This document shows positions 35,501 through 48,200 of a DNA stretch of 64,000 nucleotides, one piece after another. How positions within the stretch are numbered: position 1 is the first letter of the stretch; every line of letters starts with the position of its first letter. The position numbers and the translations under genes were made by a program. The notes under the pieces were generated by a model that saw only the letters and a list, made by a program, of their open reading frames with translations, had not been told where the DNA came from and did no database searches. Source of the stretch: Falciphora oryzae (taxonomy: Eukaryota > Ascomycota > Sordariomycetes > Magnaporthales > Magnaporthaceae); assembly GCA_000733355.1 (NCBI GenBank), contig JNVV01000007.1:990624-1054623 (forward strand), read 5' to 3'.

Positions 35501-38316
35501 CCTGCCCAGCCCACATTGGATTGGCTGCGGACTCCTCGTTGCTGTCAGCGGCTGTCCCCGACCTTGTGTCGGGGAGCCAGGATTCTCGATTTAGACGCCC
35601 GTGTTATTGGGCGCAAGGTCGATCGCGCTGTCAGATTGTGAAACCACCATGTCTGAAGCGCCTCCCGCCTGAGTACTTTGCACCATCGCGTGCTTGTTAG
35701 GGCCGGGTGGTGACAAAACAACCACCAGAGGGCCACCCGGTCCAGCCGATGGAACGGTGAAGGGAAAACAGGAGGTTGAAAAGATAGGCTTTGGTAGCCG
35801 CGTGGATCCAATGCCCCAGTTTGCTCCCAAGCTCCCCGTCGTTAGCTCCATTGGGCCCCGTATTCGGCGACTTGCCGCCCAGGTCCAGACCGCCAATGCT
35901 CTGCCGCCGACCACGCCGAGCCATATCAAAGCCGGCGGCTGTGGATTTTTTCTTCTTTTTATTCTTATTTTCGGACAAACAACTGAGCGAGCCTTTTTGG
36001 GATCTATTGCCTACGGCCCGACTAAGACAACGCTGCCTCGCGGCCCAGCCTGAGGTATTGTGTTGCCCAACCATGCAAGCGGTTGGTTCTGGCCGCCGAC
36101 TTGTTCGTTGACGACTTGGCGTGGTGGACTTTTGCTGGGAGACGCGCGGCTTCCCAGCTATGAGGTCTTGGCGACTGGAACAATGTGTGGTCGATCCGTG
36201 GCTGGATGTTGATGACGGCGCAGGGGTGCCAGCCGCCCGCGCCACGGCGATCGTCTGGCGGCCCCAACCACCAAGCCATTCCCGTTGCGGGTTAGTACTC
36301 TTTTCCCATGCATAGCACGGAGATTCGGGTCGGAGTGTCCGGACTCAGCCGATTGACGCGAAGCGGTGGGTTGAGAGCATCGACCATTCCCCTGATGACT
36401 TCCGTCTTTTGCATCACAAGGTGACCTCCGTACTCATCATCATGTCAAACACTGCCCCGACACTCATCCGCTTTGAGCTGGTCACGAGCATTGCCATTCT
36501 GTCCCAGTTACTGTCCTCGCGCAAGTTTCCCTCAATATGACCCCGACTCAATGGAACGCGAATTCGGGGAGGACTAGAGAAATGTGGTGGAGGTGGCTAG
36601 AGCCGGCTCGTTTACAAATTCGTGGAATTCAAATAGGTCGGTAGGTCAGTAGGAGGGCATCTGGCAATAAGACATTCGTGCTTCACGGCCCTATTTTTAA
36701 TCAACACGATCTTTCACCGGCAACTCCGACCTCGCCGGGATGAGAGCTGTCCAACGCAACACACCACGAAGCTCAGTTGCAACGATCCACTAGAAGCAAG
36801 ATCTTGGACGTGACACAGCAGCGGGCATCGCTGCTTGCTTCCCCTCGGTTGCAATGCCCGAGGGTCCAGGGGCGCAACCTCCGGGATTTTGTTTGGACCA
36901 CCTTCTTCGTTTGACTGCTGGGACGCATGCAGCCATTTCGCTTGCCGGCGTCCTTCGGATCTGCTACGTATTGGACCCAAATTCTCGGGAGGCGGCGGGA
37001 GAGTCAGGGGTCATGCCACGGCGCCGCCCCGCGCCGCCACCAAGTGCGCGCGACCCACGTGCTAAAAGACGAAACAATTGATAACCTCTGGATAGCATCA
37101 CCTGGCCCCGGCACAGAAGGTCATGGAAGCAGCGGACGAGACAATCGAGAAGATTTGGTCGGAAGTTTCACGCCGTATGTTCAACAGTCTACGTACTGTC
37201 CGCATGCCCAGTATTTAAAAATACGCGCTGACCGAGCCGTGTTGTCACATGGCCGCTCTCCGCCTCACGCATTCCTGCCCCTTCGTGGCAGACAGCTGTG
37301 CACACCGACCAGATCCATGCTGGGGCTCCAGGTGGCATGGGCCCCTTGAGATTTTGTGGCCACTCGGGAGTGATTCCCCATTGGCCTCAGCACACCGGCG
37401 GGGTTCAGCTCAGCGCTGTTTGCTTTTTCTTTTTTGTTTTTGCCTCTCCTTCCGCTTTTCCTCTTGTTCTTCTCAGACAAAGCTGCCCGTCGAGTCTTGG
37501 TCGGCAGTGGTGGGCGTCGCGCATTTGGTCGATGGAGCGGTGTTCCTGCCCGCTGATTCGACAACCCCGCCTAGGCGGCCATCGTGATTGCTGGATTCGC
37601 TCATCGATTCCAAGCAAACACCAAACACGCACCTGGCCCGGTCCAGTGATCTGCTCAACTGCCTGTCCGTTCCTGTCATATCTCCAGATCTCGCATTAAC
37701 AATTGCAGATGGCCATCGGGGAGGTCTGCTGGTTGGACTACAAAAAAGTAGTCGAGAGCGCTGCTCCATGAGGGCTCTCCACGATCTCGTGCACCGCCGC
37801 CGTCCAATTGTTTCCGCCCTTCAAATCCATGCATCCACCCAATGCATGCACGTCGCACGGGCTCCAACTTCCATCCATCCCTCAGCCCCTCCATCATCAG
37901 CCCAACCCAACCAGCAGCCCTGGTGCGATACCGGGTGAACCTGCCGTTGCCCCGTCAATCCACCTCATTGGATGGCCTGCCAGAGCCGCAGTTTAGTAGC
38001 AGACGGCCTCCGAAACCTTGTGAAGAAAAAGTCGTTGCCAAAGCCACACGCCGACGGCGGCTTGTTTTTTTTTCTCTAGAGGCGGACCAGCACCGTTGCC
38101 TTGACCGTCGGCGTGCCTGCTCCGCCTTCTTCTCTCGCTCTTGTGTCTCATCTGGCCGCAGTGCATGTAGATAGCTCTTTCGACCGCCGCCCCGACTCGT
38201 CGAAGCTTGGGCGGAGAGCGTGGTCGCGAACAGCCTCCCCCCGGCCTGCATCTCTCAATTCCTAAGCTGTCGCGTCGCCGATCGAGCCGTCATTCGTATA
38301 TCTAGATAGACCAGCA
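32503..38316. other. 5.8-kb stretch without recognisable genes
   Basis: The region lies between the PH-domain gene (minus) and the RAD53-type gene (plus), divergently arranged. It should contain the missing first exon of the former and both promoters. Many open frames overlap on both strands but none has domain-like sequence. An A(15) run lies near 35027-35041 and a short T run near 38065. I see no RNA gene I can support. Confidence 0.5.
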
Positions 38317-41300
38317 ATGGATGACGAGTCCCAAGGCAAGTTTGCACTCGCCGCCTTCCATCCCGCCGGCAGTTGAGGGTCCTCGCCGCTGACTGTGGAG
38401 ACTGGCTGCTGGTGCCTGCTTCCTGCTTTTTCAAACAGCCACGCAGGATGTCGTCGATCCCAGGCGCCTGGGACAGCAGAACTCGGGCTTTTCTGACGAC
38501 GAGATTGCCGATATCATATGTATCCTCTATCCTACCTCCGAAAACGCCCGCCGCGCCGTCGCCGCCCTCGAGCGCGACAACTCGAAGCATCTAATCTCGC
38601 AACCAACCGACGGCGGTTCCAGCGTCAAGTATTTCCTCAACGACGACCCAGCCCGCTTCAGCCTCGCGACCCCCGTCTCCGGCCAGCATGCCATTGTGCT
38701 GAGGCTCTCGGTCGACACCAAGGACCCCACACAAGGCTTCACATTCGGCCGCCATGTTACGCGCTGCGATATATACTTCGCGAACGACCCGCTGAAGCGC
38801 CTGAGCAACATACACTTCCGCATCTATATCAACGAGTACGGCGTGCTTATGCTCGAGGACACCTCGACGAACGGGACCGTCGTCGACGAATGCCTGCTCA
38901 AGAAGGCAAAGGCCAAGACCGATCGCCACGAGACAAAGCGCACACTCAGCAACGGCTCCGAGATCAAGATCCTGCTTCACGACCACTCCAACGATATTGC
39001 GTTCCTCGTCCAGGTCCCCAAACGGGAAGGGAGACATGAGGAGGCGTTCCGCCAGAACCTGTACCAGTACCGGCAGCGTATTCAGGCTCTTGACGACGAC
39101 CGCACACAGACCATTGTGCCGGGGAATAATGGACCTGTAAGTGAAGCCGAGCCCCAGAATCATGCTGTAAGCAGTCCTGTTTGCTAGGTCACTAACTAAT
39201 GTACTGCTCCCCCCTCCTAGCCAAACCTGTTTCCTAGGCACTTTCAAGCCCCGAATCAGCCCCAACAGCGCAAGACCTCGTCGAATAACGAGACCACGCA
39301 GATCGGAGTTGCCGAAGAGCGGCTTTCGCGGGAGTGGAATGGGTCCGACCGGTACAATCGTATCGGCCAGATCGGCAAAGGTGCCTTTGCTACCGTTTAC
39401 AAGGTCACGTCCAAGTACGATGGGAAGCCTTACGCTGCAAAGGAGCTAGACAAGCGCCGGTTTATCAAGAATGGCGTGCTGGATCAGAAGGTGGAGAATG
39501 AGATGAAGATCATGAGACGTGTCACGCATGTAAGCCGTCCTGCGCAGTTTATACAAAGACATCTATCTGCTCTGAAGCTAACCGTCGTGCATAGCCCAAC
39601 ATTGTCCGCTATGTCGACCACTTCGAATGGGACAATAGGCTCCTGATCATCGTGATGGAGTATATACCACTGGGAGATCTTAGCGGATACGTGCAGAAGT
39701 ACGGACCTCTGCCAGAGACTCTGGCGATCGAAGTTACAAAACAGTTGGCCGGCGCTTTGGGATATCTTCACCAGAACAACATCACACATCGCGACGTGAA
39801 GCCAGACAACATTCTGATCCAGGCCAGAGATCCGCTCAACGTCAAGCTGACCGACTTCGGCCTGTCCAAGATGATTGACAACGAACAGACGTTCCTGAGG
39901 ACCTTCTGTGGCACCTTGTTGTACTGTGCCCCCGAGGTCTACTCCGAGTTCGCCGACTACGACGAGTTTGGCCAGCGCCGGCCTCGACGACACCCACGGC
40001 CTAACCCCAGAGGCCAGCGGTACGATCACGCCGTAGACCTCTGGTCTCTGGGAGGAGTGTTACACTATGCCTTGACCGGAAAGCCTCCATTCCCGGTTCA
40101 AAGCGGGACGAGCTATGCCGAGCTTCTACACACAATTATGACCAAGGACCTCGGCATGGACCCTCTTATGGCGGCAAACGTGTCGGAGGCGGGTATCGAT
40201 TGTCTGAGTTGGATGCTTTGTCGATGGCCTGAAGAGAGAGCAACTGTACAGGAGGTTCTTGACCACAGTTGGCTCCACGCCGAAAACGAAGCGTCAGCAG
40301 CACAGGACAGGTCTTCGGAGGAGCTCGGCAAGAGGGCATCTCAACTGAGCCTCGAGGACTCCAACGAAGGGTGGATACCGCCCAGCCAGGACGACATGAT
40401 TGACGAGGAGGACGAGTATATGGCGCTCGCCGGTGAGTCTGATGGAACCTGGTCTCAGAGGGAAACCGATAACAACACGTTCGGCCGCCACATGCAGCCC
40501 CCGCGGCTCTTTGGGGAAGTTAACGTGTCTGCCATTGGCTCCTCCGGTGTGATTCCTGAGGATCGGCTCAATCTCCCTGTCCCAGCGTCGCCGGGGGCAT
40601 CGGGAGACGTGGAAGACAGTTTCTCTTCCAACGATTCGGCGGATCCGCGTCAAGTTGCACTAGGAAGCCAGGCGCTTTTGGGGATGAACGAAGCAGCCCA
40701 TCAAACCAACCTCGCCAAAACGGCACCCCTCGACCTATCCATCTCACAAGCCCCTGGTGCCCTGAGAACCCCACTAGACAATCTCAAGGGCAAGTCGCTC
40801 CTCCGATCGAATACAGACTTTACCTCGAGCAAACGGAAGCCGCCATCACTAGACACCAGCGACGAGCTTGACGGCAGGTCGGCGCTTGGCAAGGCCTCAT
40901 TCAAGAGGCTGAGGTCTGAGAGCCACATTTTCAACACCCTAGACAGCGATGACGGCCTTGACGACTATGCCCTCGTCGCCTCGGTGCCTCCTATATCACG
41001 CATGGAGTCAGGCAGGCAGATGGACAACCCTGTATCCAAAATAACGTTCTGGGCGCCCAGCGACCGCAAGACGTGGCATCTGCATTATCCCGAGATGACC
41101 CAGCTGCAACACGACGCATTTCTTGCAGCAGCGGGGGCCCGCGGCGAGGAATTCAGCCCTGGGCGCTCGCCTCTCTGGGACCTGGCCATGACTCATTTTC
41201 CCCCTGCGGCCGGCGCAACGGACAAGCCAAACGAGAGTGCTTCCCATATTTACATGAAACAGCCGGCCGGACGTGTGACGAGCGAAGGTGATAGCAGTCT

Positions 41301-42162
41301 GCCGTCCGAGGCCAGCAGCTCGCAGCCTCGCGGAACTGCGGGGGTTATAGTACCAGTATCGACTCCTCTTCCAGACCGGAGGCTAGCAGCCAGCCTACAG
41401 TCGGCACCCGGCTCGGTTGTCGAAAACATCACGGTGCTGGTGAGGGAAGCCTTCACATCTTTTGGTCGGGCCGACAGCAACACGCAAGTCTACACGCCAA
41501 GGACCGAGGTCAAGGTGCCCAAGTTCGCGTTCAAGCTCCTCCTCTGGAAGTCAGGGTATGACCCCTGCCGCCAGTTCCGGCCATGGGACAGCCGCGACGC
41601 CGAATCCTACCACTTCTACATATCCACCAAAGCAACCAGTGGCATCAGGGTGAACGAGCAGCCAATACAGTCGCACGATCCCAAGGTCCCTATGGGCCCG
41701 TCTAGGAACTGGGTACGGCTGCAGGACGGCGACATCGTTGTAATCTGGGGCGACGAGAACCAGCAAGTCAAGTTACTGTTCCAGTGCGCATGGGGTGGAT
41801 CGATGCGACCCCGTTCTGCCTCGGCCGCTTCGGCAGCTTGCCTGGTCCCGGAGGAAGATGCCGCACGTCTTGACGACGCCTGCTCGAGGGCGGAGCGACG
41901 GTTGCCTAGAATGCTAGAGGACGAGCGACTCCATTTGGCCGCGGCCCGCGACTCGGCACGGCGCGTGCGCAACGTCGAAGTCGAGCGGCACCGCTCGCGC
42001 GTCTTTGAGGCGCTGCGGGCCGAGGCTGTGCGGGCTATAGCCCCGTTGAGGAGGGAGGGGGCTGCCAGCGCGCCGCCGGCCTCGCAGATCCCGCCCACAC
42101 AAATGCCAGCGACCCAAGATGGCGGTGGTCCCGGGGGCCCGCCGTCGCCGCACTCCTCCTAG
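38317..42162 (+). CDS. RAD53: RAD53/CHK2-type checkpoint kinase with two FHA domains
   Basis: Four exons, 38317-38335, 38439-39136, 39221-39529 and 39595-42162, give 1197 aa. FHA1 spans about residues 105-185, with FGRH (109-112), RLSNIHF (127-133) and the TSTNGT loop (148-153). The kinase domain carries the Gly-rich IGKGAFATV (290-298), Lys313 in AAKEL, HRD with catalytic Asp409, DFG at 429-431 and a CAPE motif. FHA2 lies at about 980-1075 but is divergent: YHFYIST replaces the usual SxxH context and SGIRVNEQ the NG loop. The tail is Ala/Arg-rich. Two FHA domains flanking the kinase are the RAD53 arrangement, a DNA-damage and replication checkpoint effector. Intron 1 (103 nt) has the donor GCAAGT after AAG; only this choice gives the frame MDDESQATQDVVDP. 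Introns 2 and 3 are 84 and 65 nt with GT donors. Confidence 0.92.
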
Positions 42163-43600
42163 CGGCCTTAGGAGGATGTCGTCACCTGCGACGAGCTTCG
42201 GGCAGCTACGCTGTGCCTGCCAACTGTTTTTTGATACCTTATTTATCTGATCATTTTACCTACTGGATTTTTCATCCGCCTGAAGACTACCTGGAGTTAC
42301 ATACATGGGATAGTAAGCGGGTTAAAAACGGTCTAGAGTTTTCAGCGTCTTTACAGAAGGATCATTTCAAGGTAATATCTGGCTTCCGTTACTTTTGAAT
42401 GACCTGCTTCTACGCATGTCTCTTTCTTATCGTCTGTTCCCCCCTCAAACCTCTCATATCTGGCAAGACTGGGATCTGTGTCAGCATTACCTTCTTGTCG
42501 TTCGTCCGTTCAGATGCCTCGAGGCGCTCGTGGCGTAATTGCGGGAGGACAACGGTGGGAACACAAGACGGGGCAGCCTGTTGCATTTCATCCATTTGTC
42601 CTAGGGGAACTCGGACGGCGAGAAAAGCAGTCGTAATTGGTACGTGTCAAATGGCGCTGATGATTTAGGGCGTTTATGAATATTAGAGAGAAGGTGAAGA
42701 GCAGGTAGATGGAAATACACAAGCGAGCTTGGCGTAATATGGCGGTGTATGCAGGCAGCCAACGTGAGCAACAAGTTTGTCAAAACATAGCGCAGCCTTG
42801 GACCTGAGATCTAGTTCCGAGAGAGCGCCAGTGCCAAACGAATAATAACCCTACCTCGTCCACGACAAAAACATTGGCACCCCATTTTCTTCAGCTCTTT
42901 TCTTGAACCTTTTCCAATCTCTTTTTCTTATAGGCTTTCCTATTCCTTACCATTCGTATTCCTACATCTATCCTCTTCTTATATCCGTCCTATTCCTATA
43001 TCTGTTCTGTTCCTGTTTCTACCCTATCGCTGTTTCTTATCCGTATCTTTTCGGTGGAGGTCAGGTGAGAGGTGCCGTCTTTTTGGTCGCGAAGGAGCCT
43101 AGGTATTTGTAACTTTCAGGCCCGACTAATGGCAGTGGGAAAAAGAAGAAAGAAAACAAATTGGTGGTCATATTCGTTGTGAAGAGATGACGGACGCCGC
43201 GTCCATTGCAACCTTCCTGGATACTGTTACCCTACATCTGCCGCGTGGCGGAGGGAGCGTCTGGGCTCGGATCGCGTGCCGCAGGAATAAGCAGTTGGGT
43301 GGACTGCACAAGGCTCATAACTCCCTGCTTGCTGAATTATAGGAAAGGGTTGCTATCTGCTGTGAGCGGGTCGGATTGGAGCCCTGCGGGCTCGAAACAA
43401 CATCGACAAAGGAGCCGAGGACCCTCCGGCCTCTGATACCGGACGCTATTGACGGAGCAGCCGACGCTTCCGCGGTCTCCGGTGGCGTTGCTGCCGTTGG
43501 CGGAGCAGCTGGACAACGCCTCTGCGGCATTCTCAACGGCGACGCCGTCGATCGACGACGCAGGGGCGGCGTCCTTGTGTGATGGTCTCTGGTGACGTTG
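42163..43600. other. Convergent spacer with MITE copy 2
   Basis: 1.4 kb between two convergent 3' ends. It contains the decayed MITE at about 42856-43095. No supported gene. Confidence 0.5.
42856..43095. mobile_element. MITE-like element, copy 2 (decayed)
   Basis: About 240 bp with the same left end as the 9.4-kb element (TCGTCCACGACAAAAA, then TTGGCACC). It has the same pyrimidine-rich interior of TATTCCTATAT-type subrepeats and a similar right end (AGGTGAGAGGTGCC, then a T run and GGTCGCGAAGGA). The right terminal repeat has diverged and I cannot find a convincing target-site duplication, so this is an older copy. Orientation matches copy 1. Confidence 0.75.
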
Positions 43601-44426
43601 CTATTCGTGGATTACTAGGACGTACAGAAGCACCATCGTGACAACCAAGAGAAACCCGAAGCCTGCGACAGTGCCGGCGAGTTCGGCGCTCGAGATGCTG
43701 CCTCCCCCCCGCCTGCCGGAGGCCGGGTCAGATGGTGGCGGCGGCGGCGGGGCCGCCGCTGTCGTCGTCGTCGGGCCCGGGGTCGTGGTTGCGAGGGTCG
43801 AGAGCACCGTCGTGACGGTGAGGTCTACTCTGGACGGGACGACGCCGGGGACGAGCGGGTGCGTCTCGAAGGCCAGGACGTCCGACTGCTGCCACCGGAC
43901 CTGTATCATGGCCGCGCGCGCCGTGTTGCTGAAGGCATAGCTGAGGTCGCTGTCGCACGTGTAGCCTCTGGAGGGCTGTCAGTCTCGGGGGCGCCACTGT
44001 GGCTGTCTCGAAGCCGGTCTGACGGGATAGATAGGCCCTTGCGATACTCACGTGGGGGCACATTGGATCGCCGTCTCGCCGGCCAGGAGGGCCGGTCCCT
44101 GTCTGGGGCTCCAGCGGTCGCAGGCTGATGTGTACTACGTAGAGGTCAGCCATCGGACGGACGGACGGCATGGAAGACAGACAACAACTGCTTACCCCGG
44201 ATGGGCAGATGGCTGGCGAGTAGAACCCCTGGCCACGACCCCAATAGCCCTCCAGGTAGTTTGTAGGCAAACATCTGTCGGAGGCGGGGACGACGGCCGT
44301 CACGGGCACGCTGGGGCAGCCCGGCCGCGGCGTCCATACGGTGGTCAACGCTGCCGCTGGGTATGTCCCGTTGTGTCTCGGGGGTGGCAGCAAGGACGAG
44401 GTGCGTGAGGGGAGCGTGGTCGCCAT
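43601..44426 (-). CDS. Small cysteine-containing membrane protein (paralogue A)
   Basis: Three exons, 44426-44196, 44134-44052 and 43967-43601, give 226 aa; introns are 61 and 84 nt. The ectodomain has fungal cell-surface signatures: VWTPRPGC, CLPTNYLEGY, FYSPAICPSGY, ETAIQCAPTGYTCDSDL and ARAAMIQVRWQ. A Thr/Pro stalk follows, then a C-terminal transmembrane helix (AGTVAGFGFLLVVTMVLLYV) and only four residues of tail. No classical signal peptide is visible at the N-terminus. The gene at 57228 is a clear paralogue with the same two intron positions and an identical 83-nt second exon length. The family resembles fungal receptor-like or wall-sensing proteins of unknown ligand. The very short tail, against about 100 residues in the paralogue, suggests loss of the cytoplasmic part. 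Confidence 0.82.
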
Positions 44427-45240
44427 CGCTCTCTATAGTTAGCGAACAAACGGGATACCGTGCTCGTGACGGATGATGGAATGTTATGTGACATCCATTG
44501 CGACTCGCACCGAGGCAGGACTATGTGAGTGATATATACTGCGGCTCGCACCGAGGCAGGGCTGGCAGAGGGCAGGAAAGTGATATCATGCGGGGAAAGC
44601 AGGCACCAAAGTAGAAAAAGACGGTTTCACAACCCTTTTTCTTTCCGTCGGGCAAATGGGTGTGGCACAGGGCAGTGCCGCCCACCACTTCGCTGGCTTC
44701 CATGCCGGTGGCCGTTGACCGGTGTGGTCCCCGAGTTCCCGTCAGCCACGCCCGTCGAATCGCGCGGCTGTCCTTGGGGGGATACAGCCCAGCGGATTGT
44801 GTAGCGAGGTTGACTGAAGTCGGGGAATGGGGCTATGAAGTGCCCTGATCTTGTGGGGAGCCTTGCCGGATACCGCCATCTTGCATATCTAGAGCTGTCT
44901 GGCCATCTCGGCTCATCTCCTTGAGTGATACCTTTGGTAGGTCTCTCTGTGATCGGGTACATATCCAACAATTTCAACATAGCGTTCTACAAGAATGCGA
45001 AAAAAAAACGTGTACCGAGACTCCCATCTCACAGACTTGTCCACATGCTCGAAAAAAGGGGGAGACAACGCCAGGTGGAGAAAAAGCGCCAAGAGCTAGT
45101 AGGGGAGGTGGCACAAAAAGAAGGCGGAAGGAAAGGAAAAAGGAAAAAGAAGAGGAAAAAAGAGTCCTTCGATGCCACGATTCCAAGCAAACAGAATCCG
45201 AGGAGAAAAAAAAGGGAAAAGGGTGACAACAAGCAAAACT
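44427..45240. other. Intergenic region with direct repeat
   Basis: Promoter region of the small membrane-protein gene and 3' flank of the zinc-ribbon gene. It holds a perfect 16-bp direct repeat (CTCGCACCGAGGCAGG at 44504-44519 and 44545-44560). The 45000-45240 part is A/G-rich. Confidence 0.5.
44504..44560. repeat. 16-bp direct repeat upstream of paralogue A
   Basis: CTCGCACCGAGGCAGG occurs twice, 41 bp apart, about 80-135 bp upstream of the start codon at 44426. It could be a pair of transcription-factor sites or a local duplication. No known factor is assigned. Confidence 0.7.
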
Positions 45241-48200
45241 TCAGTCGAGCGAACTCTGATAGCCGACATCGGGATACTCGTCAAAAGGCTCGTCGTCGCC
45301 CTGCCTTCCTCCTCCACCCTCACCGGGCACCTTCTTCTCCAACCAAGTCGCAACGTCCTCTTCGTCCGGCGACGGCCGCTCCCCGTTGCCGCTGCCAGAG
45401 CCAGCAGCGCCGCCGTTCATGTTTCTGTAGGCGTTGTACTCGTCGTAATCGTCACAATAACCAGCACCACCACCACCACCACCGTTGCTGTAGTCGTCCG
45501 TCTCCTCCTCATCCCCCATCCTGAACCACGCCGGCCCGGCGCGCAGCTCGTCCAGGCGCTGCTCCAGCTCCCAGTCGGAGAGGGAGTGCGCGTAGAACGG
45601 GTCCGACCCGTCGCGTGGCGTGGGGCCGTCGCCCAGCGACGAGAAGTCGAACCGGAGCGTGCTGGCCGGGGCCGACGCCGGGGGTTGTCCGGCCGGCGCC
45701 GCCGAGGTCGGTCGCGGCGTCGGCATTGTCCGCGGCGGGGCGCTGAGGCGGGTCGTGTCGATTGGGGCGGCCGGGGTGGAGTGCGGCCGGCGGTGCCAGT
45801 CGGGGGTGGATGCGGCGGAGATTAGGATCTCGGGTGGTGAGAGCGGCACAACTCGGGGATTGGGACGCTGGGTGTCGTTAGCAGGCTTGGTTCCGCCGCT
45901 GCGGTTGCTGCCGTCGCCGACGTCTGCGTCCGCCTTCTGGGTCTTGGTGTTGGCTGCTCCCGCTTCTGGGTCGATGGTCGAGCTCAAATGAGGAGAGGGC
46001 GGCGGCTTGGGGGAGGTGGCGGCGTCGGCGGTGGGGAAGCGCCACCCCGTCGGCATAGTCCAGTCCGACACGCAGCGCGGCCGCGGTATGGCAAACGTGC
46101 CGTGCGGAGACTTGGGGGACGCAGGGCTGGCGGTGGTCTCGTCGTCGGCAGATGTGGATTGCGTCGTCACGGTGAAGAGCTGCGGCTTGCGCGGGCGCGG
46201 CGGGATCGCGAATGGATCTTGATAGTCGTCATGGTCGTTGTACACCTCCTCGTAACCATAGCTGTCCTCAGGATCGGGGCCAACACGGTCCTTGAAGCCT
46301 CGAGCGCCAGCATTCGCATTTAGGACCGTTGACGCGCTGTCGTCGCTCTCGTAGCCGTCTTTGGCGCTGCGGCCTGACCTGGTCTCGCCGGCCCGCTCGC
46401 TGCTCTCGCCGACTTCGCCATTTCCTCCGTACGGTGGTGATGACGACTGCTGCTGGTCGCTGAACCACTGGTCGAGGTGGGGATCAAACCGCACCTGCTT
46501 GGCACTGTCGAATGGTGATTGCGCAGGCGGCACGGGGTGGCGCTGCCGCTTCTCCTCCTTTTCCTGATAGCCCCTGACCGGCGGCGAGCCCCTGGCCCTG
46601 GCTGGAGAAGGACCCACATTGACGATACCGCCGCCATCGTTGCTTTTGGCTTGTCCTGACGGACGCTGTGGCCCGGGAGAGCGATGATCACGCCGCCGCC
46701 TCGGCGCCGACGACGCTGCCTGCAGGGTCGGCTCGGCCGGGCTCGCGCGTCTCGGCCGGCGGCGGCGCGGCGGCGGCGAGGGCCCCGCTGGTTGTTTCGC
46801 GAAGCCGAGTGATGAATCAATGACTGACTCCACACTGGGCGGCCGGTATTGGCAACCGTGGTCGCGGGAGGGAGGGGTCGGCGATGTAGCGTAGGGACTG
46901 CCGTTTTCTGACTTGAGGGCTGAGCTGCTCTGAGTCTGCTGGAATCGGGTATAGGTGGGAGTCCCGGGCGCGGCGCGGGACGGTCGGGTCGGCGGAGACC
47001 TGTAGTCTAAGCTCCTGCCTCGCTTGGGCGTGTCGTGAAGCGCGGCGGGAATGGCCGGGCTGGAGCCTGCAGCAGGACCGCTAGCTGTCGTCGGGGTGCT
47101 CATGTTGTAGCTGCCAGCGGCCAGATACCGGCGGTCTTCGTCATCGCCAAATTCGTCCTCGTCGCCCAGGTCGAGGCAGCTCCCAGACGCAATGGTCGAG
47201 GTTTCGGGTATGACGATATCGGGGTAGTCCTGGAGCGGGTAGGCATGTCGCTGTTGGCTTTGCTGCCCTCGCTCGGTAGCGTGTTGGCGGCGGCAGTTGG
47301 CGCAGTAGTTGGCGCCCGGGTTCTGGTCCGGCCCGAGCGGGTTTTGCAGGTGGAATCGCTTGGACCGAACCCGGCCGCAGCCGAAGCAGAAGTAGTGCCT
47401 GCTCAGCGGCCCGAGCATGCGGCTGCCACCGTGGCTGGTCCCCGAAGTCGACTTGACGCTGGTCTTGGACTGTCTACTGTCCAGATTGTGGCGGGAAACC
47501 GAGGATGACGGCGGCTTGTACAGTTCGTTGTTGCTCCTGCTCGTGGCCACCGGGCTTGGGTACGGACTGTGTGTGCATGATGGTGTCGGCGCCAGAGTCG
47601 CTGGGGAGTTACCCGAGGTGTAGACGACGACTTGCGGCACCTGGATCTGTAGACTTTGACCATGGCCAACAGGTGGCGCAGAAGCGGGCGCTGCCCCAGT
47701 ATTTGGAGGCGCATCATTCGGAGTGAATGGCGTAGGGGGTGGCTGCGGGTTCGCCTGTGTAGGGAGGGGAACCTGAACTGCGTACGTACTTTGAGCGGGA
47801 TGGAAAGCTGGCGAGACCATAGGCCCCGGGAAGTGACAGCCTGGGTGCTGATTGTAGTAGAACTGAGGAGCGCAGCCGTAGTTGATGGGCTGAGTTTGGT
47901 TGATGTAATATAGGGGCTGCTGCAAGATGTTGCTGGGCACCTGCGGTACGCTTTGTGCTGCCCCTAATCCTGCCAGATGCTGGTGCTGCTGCATGGGCGT
48001 GGACGTGGGTGTCTCGTTGTGACTCTGGCCGTTTTCGTTATCTCGTGCTGCTTGGCGGTTCGTTGGGCGAGTGCGCTGTCGACGCTCTCGAAGGCCTAGA
48101 CTCTCGCCACCCTTGGGCTCGCTTAACCTCGAGGCCTTTTGAACAGGACTGGCAAAGACCTCGCCGCTGCTATCAGTGCGGTCATCATTACGGGTCTCGC

